From: CAYRCU01 sp964422865
GTDB taxonomy: Bacteria > Patescibacteriota > Microgenomatia > UBA8517
DNA: 64,000 nt
Direction of reading: 5' to 3'
Assembly: GCA_964422865.1 (NCBI GenBank)
Contig: CAYRCU010000001.1
Location: 1-64,000 of the forward strand
In this document: in pieces, positions 30,911 through 39,598 of the stretch
How positions within the stretch are numbered: the stretch's first letter is position 1
How the letters are laid out: every line of letters begins with the position of its first letter
The notes under the pieces: generated by a model
Databases searched by the model: none
Seen by the model: only the letters and a program-made list of their open reading frames with translations
What the model was told of the DNA's origin: nothing
Made by a program: the position numbers and the translations under genes

Positions 30911-31429
30911 GATGAACTCCGAAACTAGTTGTTTTAACTGAGAAATGTTTTCGTAATTGTGTGTTTCTCCTGGAATCTCTTTTATCTGATAATTTTTTGC
31001 CTTCGATTTTTCTAATGGCTTTACCAGTTTTTGGTAGGACATAAATGGGTCTTTTGTTTGCTGGATAAAAAGGGTTGGAACTGAGTAGTTTCGTAGCCAC
31101 TTGTCAGCTTGGATATTTATTGCATGATCCCAAGACATAGGGGTTCCCACAAAAATACACTTTAGAGGTGAGATTTTACCTTCAAAAATTCCTCTTAGAG
31201 CAAGAAGGGCTCCTGCGGATTTTGCAAATATTGTGTATTTACCAAAAGAATTTGCTTCTTTTGTGAGTATTTTAAGTTCTTCTTCTAGATTGATTAAATT
31301 TTTGTTTGTTTGCCAATGTTTATAGTATTGGATATATGTTGAGTCAAAAAGGTCTTCTAGATTTTTCTCGATTTTTTCAATCCGGTCTCTGTTGGTGATG
31401 TGATTGCCGGGGAGGAGTATCAGGTTCAT
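30887..31429 (-). CDS. Small alpha/beta-hydrolase-fold protein
   Basis: 180 residues. It begins MNLILLPGNH (oxyanion region), has a nucleophile elbow AKSAGALLAL (Ser in A-x-S-x-G), a late Asp in FIQQTKDPFMSYQK and a catalytic His in IPGETHNYENI, giving a complete Ser-Asp-His triad. The length is that of RBBP9/YdeN-like small hydrolases. Cytoplasmic; substrate unknown. Convergent with the 30182 gene. Confidence 0.75.
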   Translation of the reverse strand: MNLILLPGNHITNRDRIEKIEKNLEDLFDSTYIQYYKHWQTNKNLINLEEELKILTKEANSFGKYTIFAKSAGALLALRGIFEGKISPLKCIFVGTPMSWDHAINIQADKWLRNYSVPTLFIQQTKDPFMSYQKLVKPLEKSKAKNYQIKEIPGETHNYENISQLKQLVSEFISTKLTLF

Positions 31430-31787
31430 AGGAGGAATGCTTTACTCATTCACCACGCCTTGGCGGGGTGTGACCCACCGTTATTTTAATTCGAACGAAA
31501 GTGAGAATCAAGCTCCGTTTATTTCGAACGGGGAAATAATGCAATTTTTGGTTGCAACTAAGCAATTGAATCAGATTTCTTCTCTCGAAATGAGTAATTT
31601 TGTTTCTGCTAACTAAGTACATACCTATAAAGAGAAAGAGCCTGAAGATTTTATAAGTAAAGATTGTGAGTAGCAGAGATGAGCGGGTGCTCAAATTGCA
31701 GGTGAATGCACTTCTTGGTCGACTCATGCAGTGAATAATTTTATTAAAAATCGAAAAAATGTTAGAATACGTCACCGCTGTTCCTAA
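31430..31787 (+). other. Leader region of cysS, with an uncertain 59-codon ORF
   Basis: No secure gene. An ORF from ATG 31437 to 31616 would encode 59 residues ending ISNGEIMQFLVATKQLNQIS and so on, which is protein-like, but its AGGAGG is only about one base from the ATG. Closer to cysS an extended -10 (TGTTAGAAT, 31760-31768) is the probable cysS promoter, 20 bp before its start codon. Small inverted repeats around 31686-31730 do not form a T-box and no terminator is seen. Confidence 0.35.
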
Positions 31788-33194
31788 ATGCTATATTTAT
31801 ACAACACAGCAAGCAGAAAGAAGGAAAAACTTGTTCCTCTGATCAAAAACACAGTAAAGATTTATAGCTGCGGACCAACATTATATAACTACGCTCACAT
31901 AGGAAATCTTTCAACATATCTTTTCGTAGATCTTCTTAAAAAATACTTGGAGTATTCAAGCTATGAAGTTTACGATGTGATGAATTTTACTGATGTTGAT
32001 GATAAAACAATAAAATCTTCTAAAGGTAATAAAACTTTATTGAATGAAATCACCAAAAAATATGGCGATTCTGTATTGAGTGATTTTGACAAATTAAATA
32101 TTCGTGAACCTAAAGTACTATGTAAAGCCACGGATCATATAAAGGAGATGATAAAAATTGTTCAAATATTACTAGATATGGGTATTGCGTATGTTGCCGA
32201 AGATAAAAGTGTATATTTCAGAATTGCAAAATTTGATTCCTATGGAGAATTTGCAAAGATAAAGAAAAAGGATTTACTCGCGGGAGCGAGTGGCAGAGTT
32301 GCTGCTGACGAATACGAAAAAGAGGACCTTTCCGACTTTGTTCTTTGGAAAGCTTGGAATAAAGATGATGGAGAAATATACTGGGAATCTCCTTTTGGTC
32401 GTGGAAGGCCGGGGTGGCATATAGAATGTTCTGCCATGAGCATGAAATATCTAGGTCCAAGCTTTGATATTCACACCGGTGCAGTTGACCTGATTTTCCC
32501 ACATCATCAGAATGAGATAGCTCAGAGCGAAGCAGCAACAGGGAAAAAATTCGTGAAGATATGGTTACATAGGCAGTTTCTTCAGGTGAATAAAACGAAG
32601 ATGTCAAAAAAACTGCATAATATATATACCCTCCAACAATTACTGAATAAAATTCCAAGCCCATTAGCATTCAGATATTTGGTACTGGCTAGTCATTACA
32701 GGAGTCCACTAAACTTCACTTTTAAATCACTTAGACAATCAAACAATGCAATTGACAAATTAGGTAATTTTATTGAGAGGATATTTGAACAAGAGGATAA
32801 GCAAAAAGATACAAGACAGAATTTAAGTAGATTAAAAAAAGAGTGTACTTCTGCCAGAAAAAGTTTTGTCCGTTACATGGACGACGATTTAGACACACCA
32901 CGAGCTTTGGCTAGTTTATATGTTTTTACAAAGAGGATAAATAGCTATATGGATGATGATGTGGTTGGCCCCCAAGGTGCGAAGTTGGTTGTCCGTTTTC
33001 TAAAAGAAATTGATACGGTTTGGGGATTTATATTTCAAAACAATGATTCACTAGAGGATAGTAAACTAAAAACCAAAGTTAAGAACTTGGTAAGTAAAAG
33101 AAACGAGTATCGCAGATTGGGAAAGTGGGAGAAAGCGGATGTAATAAGAAAAAAACTATTAGCTATGGGAGTAACTGTTAAGGATACACAATAG
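31788..33194 (+). CDS. cysS: Cysteinyl-tRNA synthetase
   Basis: 468 residues, class I synthetase. The CGPTLYNYAHIGN segment contains the first zinc Cys and the HIGH-type motif (HIGN), VMNFTDVDDKTIK follows, the other zinc ligands are in WHIECSAMS and FPHHQNEIAQSE, and the KMSKS motif is TKMSKKLHN. The C-terminal DALR-like helical bundle ends with KWEKADVIRKKLLAMGVTVKDT, typical for CysRS. Charges tRNA-Cys. An extended -10 promoter precedes it. Confidence 0.96.
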   Translation: MLYLYNTASRKKEKLVPLIKNTVKIYSCGPTLYNYAHIGNLSTYLFVDLLKKYLEYSSYEVYDVMNFTDVDDKTIKSSKGNKTLLNEITKKYGDSVLSDFDKLNIREPKVLCKATDHIKEMIKIVQILLDMGIAYVAEDKSVYFRIAKFDSYGEFAKIKKKDLLAGASGRVAADEYEKEDLSDFVLWKAWNKDDGEIYWESPFGRGRPGWHIECSAMSMKYLGPSFDIHTGAVDLIFPHHQNEIAQSEAATGKKFVKIWLHRQFLQVNKTKMSKKLHNIYTLQQLLNKIPSPLAFRYLVLASHYRSPLNFTFKSLRQSNNAIDKLGNFIERIFEQEDKQKDTRQNLSRLKKECTSARKSFVRYMDDDLDTPRALASLYVFTKRINSYMDDDVVGPQGAKLVVRFLKEIDTVWGFIFQNNDSLEDSKLKTKVKNLVSKRNEYRRLGKWEKADVIRKKLLAMGVTVKDTQ

Positions 33195-33269
33195 AACAAC
33201 AAAGTTAGGATAAATTGGAACCTTCCCACAATAATAATGATTACAAGAAAATATCCACGAATTATTTTG

Positions 33270-33342
33270 TGACCCCACCCGGATTTGAACCGGGGTTTCT
33301 GGGATGAGAACCCAGTGTCCTGAACCACTAGACGATGGGGCC
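33270..33342 (-). tRNA. tRNA-Glu (anticodon CUC)
   Basis: A 73-nt cloverleaf on the minus strand. The acceptor stem GGCCCCA/TGGGGTC has one G-U pair, the D-arm contains TCTAGTGGTTCAGGA, the anticodon stem CTGGG/CCCAG encloses loop TTCTCAT with CTC at 34-36, and the T-arm is CCCGG-TTCAAAT-CCGGG. Discriminator base A; the genome continues CAAAA, so CCA is not encoded and must be added by a nucleotidyltransferase. It is the only tRNA found in the window. Confidence 0.95.
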
Positions 33343-33399
33343 AAGTGAAACTTGGCAGAGCCTTACGTAAATGTATTTTAACCTAAAATTGAAGAAAGA

Positions 33400-35817
33400 T
33401 TAAGCTTGAGAGACAAATGGAAGAGAATTGAATACTCTTTTGCTGTTTGTTTTTTTGTTTAGAGGCCAGTTTGTGAGGGCAACTTTAAGAACATCTTTTA
33501 TGTTTCCCGCAAAAACGAATTTTATATCTTTTTTGACGTTTTGAGGGATATCCTGAAGATCTTTTTTATTGTCTTGCGGGAGAATTATGGTTTTGAGCCC
33601 TGCTGTGTGCCCGGCAACAACTTTTGCTTTTACTCCCCCAATTTCCAGTACTCTTCCTCTCAAAGTTATTTCACCTGTCATGCCAACATCTCTTTTTACT
33701 GATATGCCTGTAAGAGCTGAGACTAGTGCTGTGATCATGGCAACTCCCGCTGAAGGGCCGTCTTTTGGAGTGGCCCCTTCCGGAACATGGACGTGGACAT
33801 CAATCTTTTGACCGAAGCCTTCCGGAAGCTTAAGCTCCTTCCAATGAGATTTTGTCCAAGTGAAAGCGGCTTTTACGGACTCTTTCATCACATCCCCTAA
33901 TTGTCCTGTTAGAATAAGTTTGCCTTTTCCCGGCATGAGAGCTACTTCCACAAACATTATTTCGCCTCCTGCGGATGTTACTCCAAGCCCTGTAGCCATA
34001 CCTACCTCATTTTTCTTTTCAGCTATCAGGGAGCTAAACTTTTTTGGCCCCAGAAGCTTTCTGACTGTTGAGATTTTAATTTCCTTTGGATAATGCTTTT
34101 TTTCGGCAATTAGTCGCGCTGTTTTTCGACAAAGAGTTGCAAGAGTTCGTTCGAGCTCACGCACTCCCGCCTCACGAGTATATTTATTGATAACTTCGTA
34201 GAGAGCTTCTTTTGTAATGGTAATTTTCTTGTCGTTGATACCGTTTGCCCTAAGCTGCTTGGGCCAGAGATATTTTTTGGCAATATTGTATTTTTCGTCT
34301 TCTATGTAGCCTGCGAAATTGATTATCTCCATACGATCTCTAAGCGGAGCAGGAATTGTGTCCATAACATTTGCCGTACAGATAAAGGTTACTTTTGAGA
34401 GGTCGAAGGGAACTTCTAAATAATGATCTGAATATTCTTTATTTTGCTCGGGATCAAGAATCTCAAGAAGGGCTGACGCGGGATCCCCTCTGTAGTCTGC
34501 TCCAAGCTTGTCAATTTCATCAAGCATAAACACAGGGTTATTGGTTCCTGCATTTTTGATTCCCTGGATAATACGCCCCGGAAGAGCACCTACATAGGTT
34601 CTTCTGTGTCCTCTGATTTCTGCTTCGTCACGGATACCTCCCAGAGAGACTCGCGCAAACTTCCTGCCGAGGGCTTTTGCGATAGATTTGCCGATTGAAG
34701 TTTTACCTACTCCTGGCGGGCCTACAAAACAAAGGATTGTTGGATGTGAATCTTCGTCAACCAGTTTTTTCTTTCCGTTTTGTTTTAGTTTTATTACCGA
34801 CAAATATTCAAGGATTCGCTCCTTTGCCTTTTCCAGACCATAGTGATCATTGTTTAGTGTTTTTGCGGCTTTTTTGATTGTAAGATCCGTTTTGGAAGAA
34901 ATTGACCAAGGCATTTCGACAAGCCAATCAAGATAGTTTCTTATAAAGCCCCCTTCCGGACTGTGAGAGGGGAGCTTTTCGAGCCTTTTTAATTCTTTTT
35001 TGGCTTTAAGGCGAACGGCTTTGGGCATTTTTGCCTTCTTTATTTTTTCGGCGTATTCAGCAAATTCACTCTCTGTCACTCCGCCTTCATCCTCGCCCAG
35101 TTCCTCCTCAATTGTACGTTTTTTCTCTCTGAGCATGGCTTTCCTCATTTGACTCTCGAAGCGCTGTTGAGTTTTTTGTGAAATGGTTTGCTCGAGATCT
35201 AAAACACTTACTTCACGATTTAAAAATTCAATAACCTTTTTGAGTCGTTTGTTAACTGATGTTTCTTCCAAAAGGAGTTGCTTGTGAGAGGTTTTAATAT
35301 CAAGGAGAGAGGAGATAGAATCTGCAAGAATTACAGGTTCCGACTGGCGGGAAAGCACTTTCATGATAGTTGTAACGTCAACATTTTTACCGAGATTCAC
35401 TGCTTTTCTGAAGAGTACGATAAGCTGCTTTGCGAGTATTAAGTTTTCAGGAGAGTCTACATCGGTTTCCGGAATTTCAGTTACCTTGCCGACGAGAAAC
35501 GGCTCGGTTGAGGTTAGTTCATCAAGCTTTACTCTTACCTGACCTTTGACCAGTGCGTGAATTTCGTTCTCGCTGGACATCATTTGGCTAACCGTTGCTA
35601 TAATCCCAACCTTGTGAAGATCTCCTTTTTTAGGATTTTTGATTCGAGCATTTTTCTGTGAAAATACGGCAATTACGCGGTCACCCTGAAAAGCAAAATT
35701 GACGGCTTTAAGTGACTTTTGCCGACCAAATGTCAAAAAGGAGTCAACATGAGGAAATATGACTGAGCCGCGGATTGCGACGACGGGAATTGTTCTTTGT
35801 TGGCCACTTGTTTTCAT
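33400..35817 (-). CDS. lon: ATP-dependent Lon protease
   Basis: 805 residues, complete LonA. N-terminal substrate-binding domain (about 1-200) opens with IPVVAIRGSVIFPHVDSFL, followed by a coiled coil, the AAA+ module (Walker A GPPGVGKTSIGKSIA, Walker B VFMLDEIDKLG, sensor RDRMEIINFAGY) and the protease domain with catalytic Ser in PKDGPSAGVAMITALVSAL and Lys in GGVKAKVVAGHTAGL. It degrades misfolded and regulatory proteins. Its promoter overlaps a CIRCE-like element, suggesting HrcA-type heat-shock control. Confidence 0.97.
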   Translation of the reverse strand: MKTSGQQRTIPVVAIRGSVIFPHVDSFLTFGRQKSLKAVNFAFQGDRVIAVFSQKNARIKNPKKGDLHKVGIIATVSQMMSSENEIHALVKGQVRVKLDELTSTEPFLVGKVTEIPETDVDSPENLILAKQLIVLFRKAVNLGKNVDVTTIMKVLSRQSEPVILADSISSLLDIKTSHKQLLLEETSVNKRLKKVIEFLNREVSVLDLEQTISQKTQQRFESQMRKAMLREKKRTIEEELGEDEGGVTESEFAEYAEKIKKAKMPKAVRLKAKKELKRLEKLPSHSPEGGFIRNYLDWLVEMPWSISSKTDLTIKKAAKTLNNDHYGLEKAKERILEYLSVIKLKQNGKKKLVDEDSHPTILCFVGPPGVGKTSIGKSIAKALGRKFARVSLGGIRDEAEIRGHRRTYVGALPGRIIQGIKNAGTNNPVFMLDEIDKLGADYRGDPASALLEILDPEQNKEYSDHYLEVPFDLSKVTFICTANVMDTIPAPLRDRMEIINFAGYIEDEKYNIAKKYLWPKQLRANGINDKKITITKEALYEVINKYTREAGVRELERTLATLCRKTARLIAEKKHYPKEIKISTVRKLLGPKKFSSLIAEKKNEVGMATGLGVTSAGGEIMFVEVALMPGKGKLILTGQLGDVMKESVKAAFTWTKSHWKELKLPEGFGQKIDVHVHVPEGATPKDGPSAGVAMITALVSALTGISVKRDVGMTGEITLRGRVLEIGGVKAKVVAGHTAGLKTIILPQDNKKDLQDIPQNVKKDIKFVFAGNIKDVLKVALTNWPLNKKTNSKRVFNSLPFVSQA

Positions 35818-35823
35818 GCGATT

Positions 35824-35857
35824 TTAGCAGTCTAATATATTGAGTGCTATATGTCAA
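35824..35857 (-). promoter_or_regulatory. CIRCE-like operator and promoter of lon
   Basis: On the minus strand the -35 TTGACA (35852-35857) is followed by ATAGCACTC-N9-GACTGCTAA (35824-35850). The CIRCE consensus is TTAGCACTC-N9-GAGTGCTAA; 16 of 18 arm positions match with the exact 9-bp spacer. A weak -10, TAGACT, lies inside at 35829-35834 with a 17-bp spacer. CIRCE is the HrcA repressor site; hrcA is not in this window. Confidence 0.7.
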
Positions 35858-35858
35858 G

Positions 35859-36521
35859 TTATTTATGGATTACTATTCTTGTACCTGGATTTTTGGGACT
35901 TGAGAAGACGGAATATTCCCCCCCTGAGAGTGTGGGAGTGGTCCAGTAGTACAATTTTTCTGCTACAGAAGTGGGCAAATTCACACAACCATGGCTGTGA
36001 ACACGACCAAAATCATTGTGCCAATAAGTTCCGTGGAGTCCGAAACCACGCCAGTTGGGGACCTTGTCGTTCCCAAAAAACATAATAAACGGTACGTTGG
36101 GAAGATTGTAATAGTATGCTCCCTCTCCCCCTTCCATTTTGGCCGCTCTAAGTTTTACCCAAATCCTAAATTCGCCCGTTGGTGTTGGCCATTGAGGAAG
36201 GCCTGTTGAAACAAGTGTTTCCAGATAAAGAACACTTCCGTCCCAAGCACGGAGTTTTTGTTCCGACAAATCTACCTCTATCCACTTCTCATTTGAATTG
36301 CTTACTCCCAAAACCGGCTTTGTGTCTCCAAGTATGATTTCAGGGGCGTAAACCACCTTGCTGTGATAACTTCCTTTGGTCTCACCTTTAGTTGGTATAC
36401 CTGAGAAGTTTTCGACTCTGCTTGCAATATTTACCTTTTTTTGAATAATGGATGAGTATAAAATACTGAGACCTAAAACAAATAAAAACGGTGAAAGTGT
36501 GAAGAAAAGCTTTTTGGACAT
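35859..36521 (-). CDS. L,D-transpeptidase (YkuD domain)
   Basis: 220 residues with an N-terminal anchor (LFFTLSPFLFVLGLSILYSSII) and a C-terminal YkuD domain: the strand WIEVDLSEQKLRAWDGSVLY, TPTGEFRIWVKLRA, and the active site GLHGTYWHNDFGRVHSHGCVNL, with catalytic Cys in SHGCVN. These enzymes make 3-3 cross-links or attach proteins to peptidoglycan. The neighbouring uppP gene (13-bp gap, same strand) supplies the lipid carrier for wall synthesis, which fits a shared envelope role. Confidence 0.92.
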   Translation of the reverse strand: MSKKLFFTLSPFLFVLGLSILYSSIIQKKVNIASRVENFSGIPTKGETKGSYHSKVVYAPEIILGDTKPVLGVSNSNEKWIEVDLSEQKLRAWDGSVLYLETLVSTGLPQWPTPTGEFRIWVKLRAAKMEGGEGAYYYNLPNVPFIMFFGNDKVPNWRGFGLHGTYWHNDFGRVHSHGCVNLPTSVAEKLYYWTTPTLSGGEYSVFSSPKNPGTRIVIHK

Positions 36522-36534
36522 GTAATAACTAGAG

Positions 36535-37281
36535 CTAGGTTAATCCTAGCACAATAGCTACGGTTCCCACAATTGCACAATAGACAGAAAAATACTTAAA
36601 TTGTCTACTTACCAGAAAACTTGTGACAAGTTTCAGGGCAATAAGAGCTACCGCCAGAGCACTTAAAAATCCAAAAAGATACTGGGTAAGGCTTATTGTG
36701 TTGTTGGCTCTGCTTGTAAAAAGCTCTAAAAGACTGGCTCCGAGGATGGCGGGCACTGATAATAAAAATGAGAATTCTGCTGTTTTTTCCCTGTCTACCC
36801 CTAAGGAGGTACCGGCAAAAATGGTTGAGCCGGAGCGTGAGATACCCGGGATAATTGCCAGAGCTTGAGCAAGACCTATGAAAATTGCATCAAGGCGCGA
36901 AATGAATTCTCTTTTTGCCCAAAAACGATCCGTAAAAAAATTAAGAACTGCTGTAAGAAGAAGTGCGAAACCTACAATTGTCAGGCTTGAAAAAAAACTT
37001 TCGAGAATCCCCTTAAAAAGAAATCCGACTGCTGCCGCCGGCAGAGTGGCGATTGCAATGAGTGAGATGTAATTGAAACTGAGCTTTAAAATATTGCTGC
37101 GAAAATGGAACACTATTGCCGCGGCGGTTGCTGCATGAAGAACTACATCAAAAAGAACTCCGGGTTGCTTGAAATTTGGGATCAAACTTTGAGCTATGAC
37201 CAGGTGCCCGGAGGAACTTACGGGAAGAAATTCAGTGAAACCCTGAATAACCCCAAGGAGTATTGCCGAGATGAGATTCAT
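36535..37281 (-). CDS. uppP: Undecaprenyl-diphosphatase UppP (BacA)
   Basis: 248 residues, polytopic. The conserved N-terminal GVIQGFTEFLPVSSSGHLVIAQ contains the catalytic Glu and the first signature, and PGISRSGSTIFAGTSLGVDREKTAEFSFLLSVP is the second. About seven to eight TM segments. It recycles undecaprenyl pyrophosphate for peptidoglycan and other polymer synthesis. It lies between truB (upstream) and the L,D-transpeptidase gene. Confidence 0.95.
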   Translation of the reverse strand: MNLISAILLGVIQGFTEFLPVSSSGHLVIAQSLIPNFKQPGVLFDVVLHAATAAAIVFHFRSNILKLSFNYISLIAIATLPAAAVGFLFKGILESFFSSLTIVGFALLLTAVLNFFTDRFWAKREFISRLDAIFIGLAQALAIIPGISRSGSTIFAGTSLGVDREKTAEFSFLLSVPAILGASLLELFTSRANNTISLTQYLFGFLSALAVALIALKLVTSFLVSRQFKYFSVYCAIVGTVAIVLGLT

Positions 37282-37286
37282 TTGAC

Positions 37287-37958
37287 CTATTCTAAATCAA
37301 CGACGAGCTCTTGCCAATTGTTGGGGCTGACGCTTTCCAGATTAACGGCATTTTTGATTGAATATTTATCTATCTTTGTTCGCTTGAGATTTTTAAGGTA
37401 GGCAAAAGTCTTTAGAGATTTGCCAATATCTCTGGCAAGGGCGCGAATGTATGTGCCGGAGGAGACTTTGCATTCAATTGAAAGGGTTGGATATTTATAG
37501 GCAAGAAGTTTAATTGAATAAACAATAACTTTTCTGGGTTTAAGTTTTACTTTTTTGCCTTTTCTGGCAAGATTATAAGATTTTTTGCCATCTACTTTTA
37601 TGGCTGAGTATATGGGTGGCTTTTGGATAAGTTCCCCGGTAAATTTTTTGAGTACTTTTATCACTTCCTTTTTTGAAGGCTTTATGTTTGTGTTTCTGTT
37701 TACTGCTTTTCCCTCAACGTCATCCGTTGTTCTTTCTTCACCCAGCAGTATTTCGGCTTCGTATGTTTTTGTGGTGTTTTTTGAAATTGCACCAAGTTTC
37801 TTTGTGCTTTGGCGCTTAATACCAATTATAAGAAGACCTGTGGCATTTGGGTCGAGAGTTCCTGCGTGACCTACTTTTTTTATGCCAGTAAACTTTCTTA
37901 CTTTGTTAACAACATCATGAGAGGTGATACCCTTGGGCTTATTTATTAGAAGGAACAT
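37287..37958 (-). CDS. truB: tRNA pseudouridine-55 synthase TruB
   Basis: About 223 residues from the ATG at 37958 (MFLLINKPKGITSHDVVNKV), the canonical TruB start; the frame is open to 38021 but that extension lies within the preceding gene. The catalytic Asp is in HAGTLDPNATGLLIIGI, RTTDDVEGKAVNRN and QKPPIYSAIKVDGKKSYNLAR follow, with the C-terminal SGTYIRALARDIGKSL. It makes pseudouridine 55 in tRNA. The start overlaps the end of the SOD-like gene by 20 bp. Confidence 0.93.
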   Translation of the reverse strand: MFLLINKPKGITSHDVVNKVRKFTGIKKVGHAGTLDPNATGLLIIGIKRQSTKKLGAISKNTTKTYEAEILLGEERTTDDVEGKAVNRNTNIKPSKKEVIKVLKKFTGELIQKPPIYSAIKVDGKKSYNLARKGKKVKLKPRKVIVYSIKLLAYKYPTLSIECKVSSGTYIRALARDIGKSLKTFAYLKNLKRTKIDKYSIKNAVNLESVSPNNWQELVVDLE

Positions 37959-38394
37959 ACACTGTTTGTTGATATAATTTCTCAACTTTTTCCCAGTCAA
38001 CAATATTCCACCAAGCTTCAATATACTTTGCTTTCTGATTTTGATACTTTAGGTAATAGGCATGCTCCCCAAAGGTTTTGTTTATTGCATTTTTTAGATC
38101 ACCTTCCGGCTCTCTTTTACCGTCGGGGCTCATTATTTGCCAGAATAATGTGTGGTTGGCATGACCTCCACCATTATTGATCACTGATTGCCGGATGCTC
38201 TCCGGAACATCATTAATACTTTTGAGAAGATCTTCGATGGAGAGTTTTTGCAACTTAGGGTGTTTTGCAAGGATGTCGTTTAGTTTCTTTACATAACCTG
38301 CATGGTGTTTTTGATGATGCAGGTGCATTGTTTGCTCGTCTATGTATGGCTCAAGGCTTGAATAGTTATAGGGTAAGTCAGGTAAATTGTGCAT
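37939..38394 (-). CDS. Fe/Mn superoxide dismutase with internal in-frame deletion
   Basis: 151 residues instead of about 200. The N-terminal helical hairpin is intact (LPDLPYNYSSLEPYI, H26 in MHLHHQKHHAGYV, H81 in GGGHANHTLFW), and the C-terminal end is intact (EHAYYLKYQNQKAKYIEAWWNIVDW). Between G109 and E110 about 50 residues are missing: the FGSGW segment, the central beta-strands and the DVW that carries the Asp metal ligand. Three of four ligands remain. The frame is preserved across the junction. It could be an inactive relic, a protein with altered metal chemistry, or an assembly artefact. Tightly linked to truB. Confidence 0.8.
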   Translation of the reverse strand: MHNLPDLPYNYSSLEPYIDEQTMHLHHQKHHAGYVKKLNDILAKHPKLQKLSIEDLLKSINDVPESIRQSVINNGGGHANHTLFWQIMSPDGKREPEGDLKNAINKTFGEHAYYLKYQNQKAKYIEAWWNIVDWEKVEKLYQQTVYVPSNK

Positions 38395-38417
38395 ACCTTA
38401 TTATATAATGTAGGGCG

Positions 38418-39575
38418 GTGAAAAAAAGTTTCAGTTTTGTGGTGGTTTTTTTAATTGTCTTACTTGCCAATAATAGCGCTTTTGCCTCCGACGATTCACA
38501 TGGCAAAAGTAGTGCAAATAATAAATATGGAATCCATATTTTAAATGAGAGTGATTTGGATGATGCTGCTAAACTTGTGAACGGCGGAGGTGGAGAATGG
38601 GGATATGTGACAATAGTTATTCGAAAAGATGAAAGGGACAGTGCTTACTGGAATAAAATGTTTAAGAGATTTTCAGAACTTAAGTTGATACCGATTGTTA
38701 GAATTGCCACCATAAGCCAAGGAGGTATTTGGGAAAAACCCAATGAAAAGGATGCGGGAGCTTGGGCCGAATTTTTAGATTCTCTTCCCTGGCCTGTTAA
38801 AAACAGATATGTTGTCCTATTTAATGAGCCAAATCATGCTAAAGAATGGGGCGGAGAGATAAATCCGAAAGAATACTCAAAAATAGTTAGAGTTTACTGG
38901 GAGGAGCTGAAGAAAGCTTCTTTTAACTTTTTTGTGCTTTCTGCCGGGTTTGATGCTGCCGCTTTAAACACAAGGGAGACAATGGACAGTGCTGTCTTTT
39001 TTGAAGAAATGTACAAGCAAGATGAATTAGTGTTTACGCTTTTTGATGGCTGGGCATCTCATTCTTATCCAAATCCCGGGTTTATGGGAAGTCCGCAGGA
39101 AGACGGAAAGATGAGTATTAGAGGATATGATTGGGAAACTAATTTTCTTTATAAATTTGGACTGAGACGTAATATACCGGTATTTATCACGGAAACCGGA
39201 TGGAGTAATTTGCTGGGTGAAAGCAAAATTTCAGAAAACTATAGATATGCTTTTGAAAGAGTCTGGAATGATGAAAGAATAGTAGCTATTACCCCCTTTG
39301 TTCTTAATTATACGTCTTACCCATTTAGCATGTTTTCTTGGATAAATCCTTCTACCGGTGAATACTATTCTTACTACAAAGTTGTAATGGAAATTCCTAA
39401 AGTCAAAGGAAAGCCTGAGATGGAGAAAAGAGAAAAGAAAGTGAAGGGTAGAAAAACAGTCGCTTTTGAGAAATATCCATTTTTGGTGGATTATATTCGC
39501 GGTGAAAGCAAAATTAAAAAAACATTCTTGCAAAACCTGCAGATTAATCTAATAGGGACAACTTTCTTATTATAG
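38418..39575 (+). CDS. Secreted clan GH-A glycoside-hydrolase-like protein
   Basis: 385 residues, GTG start followed by a signal peptide (SFVVVFLIVLLANNSAFASD). The body is a TIM-barrel type with the two catalytic-type Glu residues in clan GH-A positions: VVLFNEPNHAKEWGG (acid/base, after strand 4) and VFITETGWSNLLG (nucleophile, after strand 7), with DGWASHSYPNPG between. The C-terminus is basic, and ends with a hydrophobic stretch (INLIGTTFLL). Related CPR proteins are annotated as cellulase-superfamily. Substrate unknown; it may act on host or self surface glycans. Confidence 0.7.
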   Translation: MKKSFSFVVVFLIVLLANNSAFASDDSHGKSSANNKYGIHILNESDLDDAAKLVNGGGGEWGYVTIVIRKDERDSAYWNKMFKRFSELKLIPIVRIATISQGGIWEKPNEKDAGAWAEFLDSLPWPVKNRYVVLFNEPNHAKEWGGEINPKEYSKIVRVYWEELKKASFNFFVLSAGFDAAALNTRETMDSAVFFEEMYKQDELVFTLFDGWASHSYPNPGFMGSPQEDGKMSIRGYDWETNFLYKFGLRRNIPVFITETGWSNLLGESKISENYRYAFERVWNDERIVAITPFVLNYTSYPFSMFSWINPSTGEYYSYYKVVMEIPKVKGKPEMEKREKKVKGRKTVAFEKYPFLVDYIRGESKIKKTFLQNLQINLIGTTFLL

Positions 39576-39598
39576 TTTTATACTATATCTTGTAATAA

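Noticed and set aside
31620..31760. Possible T-box leader upstream of cysS
   Set aside because: Small inverted repeats are present, but there is no T-box consensus (AGGGTGG...), no specifier loop I can identify and no terminator with T-run before cysS.
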